From an uncultured Draconibacterium sp. (GTDB lineage Bacteria > Bacteroidota > Bacteroidia > Bacteroidales > Prolixibacteraceae): a stretch of 64,000 nt of DNA. The translations under genes and the position numbers were made by a program. Location: assembly GCF_963677565.1 (NCBI RefSeq), contig NZ_OY781981.1:4022001-4086000 (forward strand). The letters are read 5' to 3'. Positions 49,931 through 58,400 of this stretch are shown in pieces. Within the stretch, counting starts at the first letter, position 1. Every line of letters starts with the position of its first letter. Under the pieces are notes generated by a model. That model was not told the DNA's origin and ran no database searches. It worked only from the letters and a program-made list of their open reading frames with translations.

Positions 49931-51378
49931 AGTTAAACGAGTTACGAGTAGGAATTATTCATTCCTTAATAGGCAAAAACGATGGAGTTTCAATTGTAAT
50001 CGACCAAACAGTTGAAGCCATGTCGGAACACCTCGACATTAATATTGGAAACTTCTTCTTTTTGGCAGCACATTCATCGCCACGTTTTAATGCACAAACA
50101 AACGATGTATTCTGGCACAAAAGTGAGGCACATAAAACAATCTTAAATAATTTTAATAATCCGGATGCAGAAGGCTTAGATGAAATGATTCACGAAAATG
50201 CCTTGTATGCAAAAAAGGTAATTCAGGAGTGGGTAGATGAAAACGATATCGACCTGATTATTGCGCACAATACGTCGCATCCGTATAATTTTATTACTGC
50301 CGTTGGTTTGGGATATTATATTGAAGAATTGCGTGCCGAAGGAATTATCTGGCCAAAATTAATGGTGTGGTGGCACGACTCGTATTTCGAGCGTGATATC
50401 TTTTCGAATCCTAATGAAGTAATACAAAAATATTTGAAATATCTGCCAGGTGTAACATTTGTAAACTCCATTGCATTTATAAATAAACAACAAATCGATT
50501 TAGGGAAAAGGCTTTTCGAACAACACAATGCCAGTAAACTGGAGAAATTCTTTAAACTGCGAACAACGGTTGTTCCGAATACCTGCGAAATTCCATGGGA
50601 CTGGGAAGAACTGGATGTTGAATCAAAGGATTTAATTTGTCCGATTCAAGACAATTACAACGACTCGTTTATGAACGACATTGGCCTTGTTCAACAAGTT
50701 GAAAGCCGTGGATTTACAATGGATGATACCGTACTTTTATTGCAACACACCCGCGTTGTTCCGCGTAAAAAGATTGAACTGGCCATTGATTTGGCTTTTG
50801 AACTGGAAAAGAAATTCACCAAAAACCGCGAGAAAAAATGCGTGGCGGTAATCGTTAGTGGTCATTCGGGCGACGAGCAAAACCAGTACCTAAACAATCT
50901 TTACGTACATTACACCGAGCTTTGTAAAGCGAATCCCGACAGTAACGTAGTGCTGATTTTTGGCGAACACAACATTCTTTCGCACCGCGATATAATTGTG
51001 GACAGGAAGTTTTACAAATTTGCAGAAGTACCATCAATTATTGCGGCTCATGGTGGTATTGGAACTTATTTCAGTGATGTGGAAGGTTTTGGAAACAACC
51101 TGTTGGAAATGATGTCGTACGGACTTCCGGCAGTAATTAACAAATACGAGGTTTATAAAGAAGAAATTGAGCAATACGGTTTTGATCTTCCGGCAATTGA
51201 TGGCGGTGGCGTAACTGAAGAATTGGTTAATTCTGCTTATCGCTTACTTACCGATATTCCATATAGAAACAAGGTTGTAATGCACAATCTGCAGGTATTA
51301 AAAGAAAAACTCGATCATAAAATTATTGCTGATAAGCTCGAACCAATTATTAAAAGCATGTATATGCGCGAGTTGTAA
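49927..51378 (+). CDS. Second GT4-like glycosyltransferase
   Basis: A 483-residue GT-B-type protein. The N-terminus (LRVGIIHSLIGKNDGVSIVI) and the middle block LMVWWHDSYFERDIF fit the acceptor domain. The C-domain has LLLQHTRVVPRKKIELAIDL, VLIFGEHNILSH and FSDVEGFGNNLLEMMSYGLP, a pattern similar to trehalose-synthase-like and other GT4 enzymes. Its start overlaps the HAD stop by four bases, so the two proteins are made in step. It may use a sugar nucleotide to glycosylate a small acceptor. Exact function not known. Confidence 0.85.
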   Translation: MKLNELRVGIIHSLIGKNDGVSIVIDQTVEAMSEHLDINIGNFFFLAAHSSPRFNAQTNDVFWHKSEAHKTILNNFNNPDAEGLDEMIHENALYAKKVIQEWVDENDIDLIIAHNTSHPYNFITAVGLGYYIEELRAEGIIWPKLMVWWHDSYFERDIFSNPNEVIQKYLKYLPGVTFVNSIAFINKQQIDLGKRLFEQHNASKLEKFFKLRTTVVPNTCEIPWDWEELDVESKDLICPIQDNYNDSFMNDIGLVQQVESRGFTMDDTVLLLQHTRVVPRKKIELAIDLAFELEKKFTKNREKKCVAVIVSGHSGDEQNQYLNNLYVHYTELCKANPDSNVVLIFGEHNILSHRDIIVDRKFYKFAEVPSIIAAHGGIGTYFSDVEGFGNNLLEMMSYGLPAVINKYEVYKEEIEQYGFDLPAIDGGGVTEELVNSAYRLLTDIPYRNKVVMHNLQVLKEKLDHKIIADKLEPIIKSMYMREL

Positions 51379-51528
51379 AGAGCTTATTATTCATGTTAAT
51401 TATGCAGATAAACGAACTATTTCAATTTGAAAGGAAAGCGTTTAAAACAACTATTTGTTTATATTTAGAATGTCGCTGAACAAGCAGCAACATTCATTAG
51501 TTATTTGACACACATAAAATACTAGAAA

Positions 51529-52746
51529 ATGGGAGATTTTTATCAAAATGGATTTGTAGCAACACTGCATAATTTGCGTGCCAGACCTTACGAAGAACTG
51601 GAGCAAAAACTTGAAAAATTTAGTAAAAAACGTCCCATAGGATTAATCATACCTTCCTTATATTCAGAGCTATCGCGTCAGGCACTAAAAGACATCGTAT
51701 CAATTTTAAAAGACATTCCATATGTATCCGAGATTGTAATCGGGCTCGACCGTGCCGATGACTATGAATATAAAAACGCACTTGAATTTTTTGCAGAGTT
51801 ACCACAACATCACCGTGTGTTATGGAACGACGGGCCGCGTATGCAGGAATTTAAAAAAAAGCTTGCATCAAAGAACATTGTTACAAACGTTCCCGGCAAA
51901 GGCAGAAATGTTTGGTTTTGCTTTGGTTATATGATTGCATCAGCCCGATCTGAAGCGATTGCCCTGCACGATGCAGATATTGTTACCTATAACCGCGAAA
52001 TGCTGGCACGCCTTGTTTATCCGGTTGCCGATCCTTCATTTAATTTTAAATACTGCAAAGGTTTCTATTTCAGAACTGATGAAGAAAAAATGCACGGGCG
52101 TGCTGTTCGTTTGTTAGTAACGCCGCTGTTGCGAACATTGAAAAAACTTTTGGGACATCATACCTACTTAGAATATTTAGATAGTTTCCGTTACCCGCTG
52201 GCAGGCGAATTCTCGATGCGTGCAGATATCATCAAAACCATTCGAATTCCGTATGACTGGGGGCTTGAAATCGGGATATTAAACGAAGTGGAACGAAACA
52301 ACTCATTCAACCGGATTTGTCAGGTTGAAATTGCAGACCGTTATGATCACAAACATCAATCGCTCTCTGCCGAGGATGCAGAGAAAGGATTATCGAAAAT
52401 GAGCCGCGATGTTTCACGCGCTATTTTTGGTAAACTTGCTACCGATGGAATTACACTAACTCCCGAATTTTTCCGCACACTGAAGGCAACGTATTACCGC
52501 ATTGCACTCGAATTTGTAGATTTATATAAGGCTGATGCTGCAATGAATGGCCTGTCATACGATTTCCACAAAGAAGAGGAAGTGATCGATCTTTTTGTTA
52601 AGAACGTATATCAATCCGGGATTGATTATCTTAACAATCCGGATACTGTGCCTCTTATGCCTAGTTGGAAACGTGTTCAAAGTGCCTTCCCCGAGATTAT
52701 GGAAGAATTCTACGATTTGGTAGAAGCTGATAATAACATCTTATAA
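51529..52746 (+). CDS. GT81-like glycosyltransferase (glucosyl-3-phosphoglycerate synthase-like)
   Basis: A 405-residue GT-A-fold enzyme. It starts with a helical stretch. The donor-binding core begins IGLIIPSLYSELSRQALKDI. The catalytic metal motif is IALHDADIVTYNREMLARLV, followed by YCKGFYFRTDEEKMHGRAVR and DWGLEIGILNEVERN. This block order is that of GpgS and mannosylglycerate synthase-like proteins (GT81), which put a sugar on phosphoglycerate or glycerate. I infer the same here. It is separated from the previous gene by 150 bases and is followed after 11 bases by a GH13_18 gene, which supports a glucosylglycerate-type role. Confidence 0.85.
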   Translation: MGDFYQNGFVATLHNLRARPYEELEQKLEKFSKKRPIGLIIPSLYSELSRQALKDIVSILKDIPYVSEIVIGLDRADDYEYKNALEFFAELPQHHRVLWNDGPRMQEFKKKLASKNIVTNVPGKGRNVWFCFGYMIASARSEAIALHDADIVTYNREMLARLVYPVADPSFNFKYCKGFYFRTDEEKMHGRAVRLLVTPLLRTLKKLLGHHTYLEYLDSFRYPLAGEFSMRADIIKTIRIPYDWGLEIGILNEVERNNSFNRICQVEIADRYDHKHQSLSAEDAEKGLSKMSRDVSRAIFGKLATDGITLTPEFFRTLKATYYRIALEFVDLYKADAAMNGLSYDFHKEEEVIDLFVKNVYQSGIDYLNNPDTVPLMPSWKRVQSAFPEIMEEFYDLVEADNNIL

Positions 52747-52757
52747 AAACCACACAC

Positions 52758-54443
52758 ATGATAAATCCCGATACTGCTTTCATAAAAAAAATCGAGAATC
52801 GGTTAAAGTTTATCTACAAGGATAACTATGCGAAAACTATCCTGGCAGATTTACTTCATGTTATCTCATCGTACCAGATAGCCAGTAAAAAAGGGCCAAA
52901 ATGGAATGAAAACGATGTTGTTCTCATTACGTATGGCGACAGCGTAAAAAAAGAAGATGAAGCACCTTTGGAAACGCTTCACGCCTTTCTTAATGCCAAT
53001 TTAAAAGAACAGTTGACCGTTGTACATATTTTGCCGTTTTTCCCATACAGTAGCGATGATGGTTTTTCAGTGATCGATTTCAGAGAAGTAAATCCGGATT
53101 TGGGAGATTGGTACGACATTAAAGAACTTACTGAAGATTACGACCTGATGGCCGACCTGGTAATTAATCATGCATCGAGTAAAAGCCAGTGGTTTAAAAA
53201 CTTTTTAAAGCAACACGGGAAAGGCAAAGACTATTTTATCACAGAAGAACCGGAAACTGATTTGTCGCAGGTAACGCGCCCAAGAAACACTCCACTTTTA
53301 ACACCATACGAAACAGCCAACGGCACAAAACATGTTTGGACAACTTTTAGTGCCGACCAGGTGGATCTGAATTTTTCAAATCCAGACCTGCTCATTGAAA
53401 TGATGGATATTCTGCTGGGGTACATCGATAAGGGAGCACGAATAATTCGTTTAGATGCCATTGCATTTTTATGGAAAGTAATTGGCACCACATGTCTGCA
53501 TTTACCGGAAACACACGAGGTGGTTAAATTAATGCGCGATGTTGCCGAATTTATTAATCCGAATACGATAATTCTAACCGAAACCAATGTGCCAAACAAA
53601 GAAAACCTAAGCTATTTTGGCAACGACGACGAAGCACACATGGTTTACCAGTTTAGTCTGCCTCCCCTGCTTTTACATGCATTACACACTGCTAACTCAA
53701 GTTACCTTACAAGCTGGGCAAAAAGTTTGCCGCATCTCGATGGTAATAAAACATTTTTCAATTTTACGGCATCGCACGACGGTATAGGAGTTCGTCCGCT
53801 TGAAGGGCTTTTGCCTGATGATGAAAAAATTACGCTGGTAGAAAACATGAAAGGTTTCGGCGGCATGGTGAACTACAAATCAAATCCTGATGGCAGTCAA
53901 AGTCCTTACGAATTAAACATTACTTACTTCGATGCGCTTAAGGGAACACTAAAGGGCGAGGATCAGTTTCAGGTTGAACGATTTCTGGCTTCGCAGATTT
54001 GTATGATGAGTTTGGCAGGCGTTCCGGCATTTTATATTCACAGTTTAACAGCTACTCCAAATTATTACGAAGGAGTTAAAAAAACACAACACAATCGCAC
54101 TATAAATCGCCGCAAATGGGAACTGAATGAGCTACAGGAAGTACTCGTTGATGATACTCCTCAGAAAAAAGTTTTTGAATCGTTACAACAACTTATAAAG
54201 CTTCGGAAAAAACAAACTGCGTTTCATCCGAATGCACAACAGGAAATTCTTGATTTTGGAAATGATTTCTTTGCAATAAAACGAAAATCACAAAATCAGA
54301 CAATTCTGGTGATTATTAACCTTTGTGATGAAGAAAAGGAAATTGAAATACCCGAAGAATTTTCTTTCGATTTAATTTTAGACTCTGAATTCACATTAAA
54401 CAAATTAAAAGCTTACCAATGTTTATGGCTTGCTAAAAAATAA
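52758..54443 (+). CDS. GH13 subfamily 18 glycoside phosphorylase (sucrose/glucosylglycerate phosphorylase-like)
   Basis: A 561-residue enzyme of the alpha-amylase superfamily. The barrel shows VHILPFFPYSSDDGFSVIDF, ADLVINHASSKSQWF, the nucleophile in ARIIRLDAIAFLWK, the acid/base in IILTETNVPN, and the third catalytic aspartate in TASHDGIGVRPLEG. These are the subfamily-18 patterns of sucrose phosphorylase and glucosylglycerate phosphorylase. Such enzymes split the sugar with inorganic phosphate, giving glucose-1-phosphate. Being next to a GpgS-like enzyme, it most likely acts on the product of that enzyme. It has no signal peptide, so it is cytosolic. Confidence 0.92.
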   Translation: MINPDTAFIKKIENRLKFIYKDNYAKTILADLLHVISSYQIASKKGPKWNENDVVLITYGDSVKKEDEAPLETLHAFLNANLKEQLTVVHILPFFPYSSDDGFSVIDFREVNPDLGDWYDIKELTEDYDLMADLVINHASSKSQWFKNFLKQHGKGKDYFITEEPETDLSQVTRPRNTPLLTPYETANGTKHVWTTFSADQVDLNFSNPDLLIEMMDILLGYIDKGARIIRLDAIAFLWKVIGTTCLHLPETHEVVKLMRDVAEFINPNTIILTETNVPNKENLSYFGNDDEAHMVYQFSLPPLLLHALHTANSSYLTSWAKSLPHLDGNKTFFNFTASHDGIGVRPLEGLLPDDEKITLVENMKGFGGMVNYKSNPDGSQSPYELNITYFDALKGTLKGEDQFQVERFLASQICMMSLAGVPAFYIHSLTATPNYYEGVKKTQHNRTINRRKWELNELQEVLVDDTPQKKVFESLQQLIKLRKKQTAFHPNAQQEILDFGNDFFAIKRKSQNQTILVIINLCDEEKEIEIPEEFSFDLILDSEFTLNKLKAYQCLWLAKK

Positions 54444-54467
54444 ATAATTCCTAACACTTTTATTTTT

Positions 54468-54475
54468 ACATTTGT
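54468..54475 (+). promoter_or_regulatory. -7-like box after the sugar cluster
   Basis: TACATTTG matches TAnnTTTG, but lacks a clear -33 element. It could drive the orphan gene at 54671 with a leader of about 190 bases, which would pass through the inverted repeat at 54534-54555. Confidence 0.35.
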
Positions 54476-54533
54476 CCGAAATAATCAATCATCCCCAAAT
54501 ACGGATAACTACTAGGTTTTAGAATAAATTCAG

Positions 54534-54563
54534 ACTATTATTAAAACATAATAGTAAACTTTT
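54534..54563 (+). terminator. Weak terminator-like hairpin after the sugar cluster
   Basis: ACTATTAT (54534-54541) and ATAATAGT (54548-54555) form an AT-only stem followed by AAACTTTTT. It lies about 90 bases beyond the GH13 stop and may be the cluster's end, but the stem is weak. Confidence 0.35.
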
Positions 54564-54670
54564 TGAGCAAATGATGTTGTAAAATGGTATAACATTTACC
54601 CTTTGAAACCGTATCATTCTGTACAAATATTGTTTTTTGTATCAACTCAACGATCATTAAAACTAAAACG

Positions 54671-55357
54671 ATGAAACAGAAAATACATCTTAGCGGAATT
54701 ATCATCAAACACGAAAAGCTGGAACAAATAAAACTGAACATCCCCGACAATATTTACATTGCAGAAGCCTCTACCCCATATGCAAATTATTACGGCCAAC
54801 TTCCAAGAACTGCAAAACCCAATTCGATCTTCCTTTTTACTAAAAAATTTCATTTTTTGGAGGAACTAATTTGTTTTTCGTCGAGTGTGGAAAAATGTCT
54901 CTTTGAACGTATTAATATAGCCTGTGCAATTGTTGAATCAGGGGGTAAACAATATCCTGCAATCCGAATAAAGAACTTCCCTGATTACAGTCAACTGGCA
55001 AAATTGGAAATTTGCTTACAAGAAAAAAACATAAAGTTTGTTGAAAAAATTCATTTGGATGAACGGGTTAAAACAATTGTTAGTAAACCTTTTGTTTTGG
55101 AAGAAATAGAACCCAATTTCTACTTAGATCTTATCGAAGAACACAAAGGATATTTTGTAGTAGAAAGGCATTTTGATCCAGAGGAGTTTGAGGCATCCAT
55201 TGCTCAAATACGATATAACGGCATATGCAAACTTTTCGACGCAGAGCAGGGCGCAGTTTACAGCGGTGGAAAACTAATCCATTTAATACGCATATTCTCT
55301 GAATCGCTTGATCTAGATATGTTAAAATGTTTGAGTAAAGAATTTTCGAAGTTGTAG
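54671..55357 (+). CDS. Hypothetical protein, 228 residues, no recognised family
   Basis: A cytosolic protein without signal or membrane segments. It starts KQKIHLSGIIIKHEKLEQIK and has alternating strands and helices, for example FLFTKKFHFLEELI, CAIVESGGKQYPAIRIKNF, FVEKIHLDERVKTIVSKPF and GYFVVERHFDPEEFEASI. The middle repeats the pattern of a two-domain alpha/beta protein. Codon use looks like that of its neighbours, and the ATG is preceded by AAAACG. A terminator follows. I do not recognise it and give no function. Confidence 0.7.
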   Translation: MKQKIHLSGIIIKHEKLEQIKLNIPDNIYIAEASTPYANYYGQLPRTAKPNSIFLFTKKFHFLEELICFSSSVEKCLFERINIACAIVESGGKQYPAIRIKNFPDYSQLAKLEICLQEKNIKFVEKIHLDERVKTIVSKPFVLEEIEPNFYLDLIEEHKGYFVVERHFDPEEFEASIAQIRYNGICKLFDAEQGAVYSGGKLIHLIRIFSESLDLDMLKCLSKEFSKL

Positions 55358-55373
55358 AGAAGTCTAAAAATGT

Positions 55374-55409
55374 AAAAGACCGGAATTTATCACTTTCCGG
55401 CCTTTTATT
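55374..55409 (+). terminator. Bidirectional terminator between the orphan gene and the repeat protein
   Basis: AAAAG and CCGGAA pair with TTCCGG and CTTTT (55374-55385 with 55395-55406), broken by one mismatch. T runs are present on both strands, so it can end both convergent genes. Confidence 0.8.
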
Positions 55410-55412
55410 GTT

Positions 55413-58400
55413 TTATTTTAATGCATCTATTTCCTGAAGTTTTGCTTTAACCTCTGCATCATCCGATCGTAATTCCAGTGCTTTACGATACCAGAATCGA
55501 GCTACATTATAATTCCCCGCTTCAAAAGCACTATTTGCAGTTGACTTATAGTTTTCAAACTGCTGCTGGCTCTGACCTGCAACACGCTCAGCAACACGGC
55601 GTTCAATTTCACGTAATTGCTCCCTCGGATAAGCTTCCTCGTCTTTCTGACCCAATGCCTGGTTGTACCAGCCTCTTGCTACAGCCAATTCATTATTTCT
55701 TAAACTTTCATCTGCTAAATCAATAAAACGCTGGTATTCCCTATCACGATCACTTAACATCATCTGACCGAGAATTCGATTAATTTCAGCAATGCGCTCT
55801 GGTGGATAAGTTTCTTCAGGTTTTAAATCCTGTGCTTTATAATACCAGGCTCTTGATACGTTATATTGCTTAACACCAAAGAAAGCGTCTGCCTTTTTCA
55901 CGATCTCATCGTAAAGTGCATTCAATCCCGATTCTTCCAGAATTCGCTGTTCATCCAACTCTTCTTCCATTTCTGCGATCTGCTCCCTCCTTCTTTCCAA
56001 ATCTTCAGCGGCAGCTTGTTCCTGAGCAATACGTTGGCGCTCATTTTCACGAATTTCGTCAATTTTCCTGATTTGTGATTTTGGATATTCTTCATCGGGT
56101 TTTACACCCAATGCAATCTCGTATTGTAAACGTGCATCATCGTACGATTGTGTTCTGAAATGCCCGTCAGCAACAACAATTACACTTCTATATTTTTCAT
56201 CGATAGCTTGTTGTTCTAGAATTCTATCAATTTCTACAATTTTTTCTTTTGGATATGATTCTTCAGGTTTTAGTGTGGATGCCTCTGTATAATTCTCTCT
56301 TGATGACGTGTAACTATTTGCAGAGAAGAAACGATCAGCCTGCATAATCAGGGCTGCATACTTTCTATCCAACTCTTCCCGGGCAGCTCTAGCAGCTGCT
56401 AATTCCCTTACTATACGATCAATCTCATCAATGCGTTGCTGCGGATATGTTTCTTCCGGTTTAATGTCTAAGGCTGCGCGGTATTCGTTACGTGAGTTTT
56501 CATAATTTTCGGCAGTGAACAGTTCATCTGCACTGGCAATGGCATCAGCGTAGTTTTTATCTTTCTCTGCCTGGATGGCTGCCAGTCTTGCGGCCTCGGC
56601 TTCGGCGGCTTCTTGCGCCAAACGTTCTCGTGTGGTTACAATCGAATCGATTTTTGCCAGTTGTTCATCCGGATAGGTTTCATCAGCCTTGGCTTGTTTG
56701 GCCGTGTTGTATGCTGCAATTGCGGCGTCCCATCCTTCGCGGCGGAATTCGCGGTCGCCTTCTGCTACAGCTTCTTCGTAAGCTTTTTGAGCCGCTGAAA
56801 GTTGTGCCAGAAAAGTTCCAATCTCATCAATGCGTTGCTGCGGATATGTTTCTTCCGGTTTTATATCCAAAGCTGCGCGGTATTCGTTGCGTGAGTTTTC
56901 GTAATTTTCGGCAGTGAACAGTTCATCTGCCCTGGCAATGGCATCAGCGTAGTTTTTATCTTTTTCTGCCTGGATGGCTGCCAGTCTTGCGGCCTCGGCT
57001 TCGGCGGCTTCTTGCGCCAAACGTTCTCGAGTCGTTACAATCGAATCGATTTTTGCCAGTTGTTCATCCGGATAGGTTTCATCAGCCTTGGCTTGTTTGG
57101 CCGTGTTGTATGCTGCAATTGCGGCATCCCAGCCTTCGCGCCGGAATTCACGGTCGCCCTCTGCCACTGCTTCTTCATACGCTTTTTGCGCCGCTGAAAG
57201 TTGTGCCAGCAAGTTTCCAATTTCATCAATACGTTGATGCGGATATGTTTCTTCCGGTTTTATATCCAAAGCTGCGCGGTATTCGTTACGTGAGTTTTCG
57301 TAATTTTCGGCAGTGAACAGTTCATCTGCCCTGGCAATGGCATCAGCGTAATTTTTATCTTTTTCTGCCTGGATGGCGGCCAATCGGGCTGCTTCGGCTT
57401 CGGCTTCTTCTCTGGCCAAACGTTCTCGTGTGGTTACAATCGAATCGATTTTTACCAGTTGTTCATCCGGATAGGTTTCATCAGCTTTGGCTTGTTTGGC
57501 CGTGTTGTATGCTGCAATGGCGGCGTCCCAGCCTTCGCGGCGGAATTCGCGGTCGCCTTCTGCTACGGCTTCTTCGTAAGCTTTTTGCGCCGCCGAAAGT
57601 TGAGCCAGCAAGTTTCCAATTTCATCAATGCGTTGTTGCGGATATGTTTCTTCCGGTTTAATGTCCAAAGCTGCGCGGTATTCGTTGCGTGAGTTTTCGT
57701 AGCTCTCAGCAGTGAACAGTTCATCAGCTCTGGCAATGGCATCAGCGTAGTTTTTATCTTTTTCTGCCTGGATGGCGGCCAATCGGGCTGCTTCGGCTTC
57801 GGCTTCTTCTCTGGCCAAACGTTCTCGTGTGGTTACAATCGAATCGATTTTTGCCAATTGTTCATCCGGGTAAGTTTCATCAGCCTTGGCTTGTTTGGCC
57901 GTGTTGTATGCTGCAATGGCAGCGTCCCAGCCTTCGCGGCGGAATTCACGGTCACCTTCGGCTACAGCTTCTTCGTAGGCTTTTTGCGCCGCTGAAAGTT
58001 GTGCCAGCAAGTTTCCAATCTCATCGATGCGTTGTTGCGGATATGTTTCTTCCGGTTTTATATCCAAAGCTGCGCGGTATTCGTTACGCGAGTTTTCGTA
58101 GCTCTCAGCGGTAAACAGTTCATCTGCTCTTGCAATGGCATCAGCGTAGTTTTTATCTTTTTCAGCCTGGATGGCGGCCAATCGGGCTGCTTCGGCTTCG
58201 GCTTCTTCTCTGGCCAAACGTTCTCGTGTGGTTACAATCGAATCGATTTTTGCCAATTGTTCATCCGGGTAAGTTTCATCAGCCTTGGCTTGTTTGGCCG
58301 TGTTGTATGCTGCAATGGCAGCGTCCCAGCCTTCGCGGCGGAATTCACGGTCACCTTCGGCTACAGCTTCTTCGTAGGCTTTTTGCGCCGCTGAAAGTTG

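Noticed and set aside
47770..54443. Glycosyltransferase cluster as a capsule or O-antigen locus
   Set aside because: There is no flippase, polymerase, Wza/Wzc-like or sugar-nucleotide synthesis gene, and the GH13_18 phosphorylase points to a soluble glycoside.
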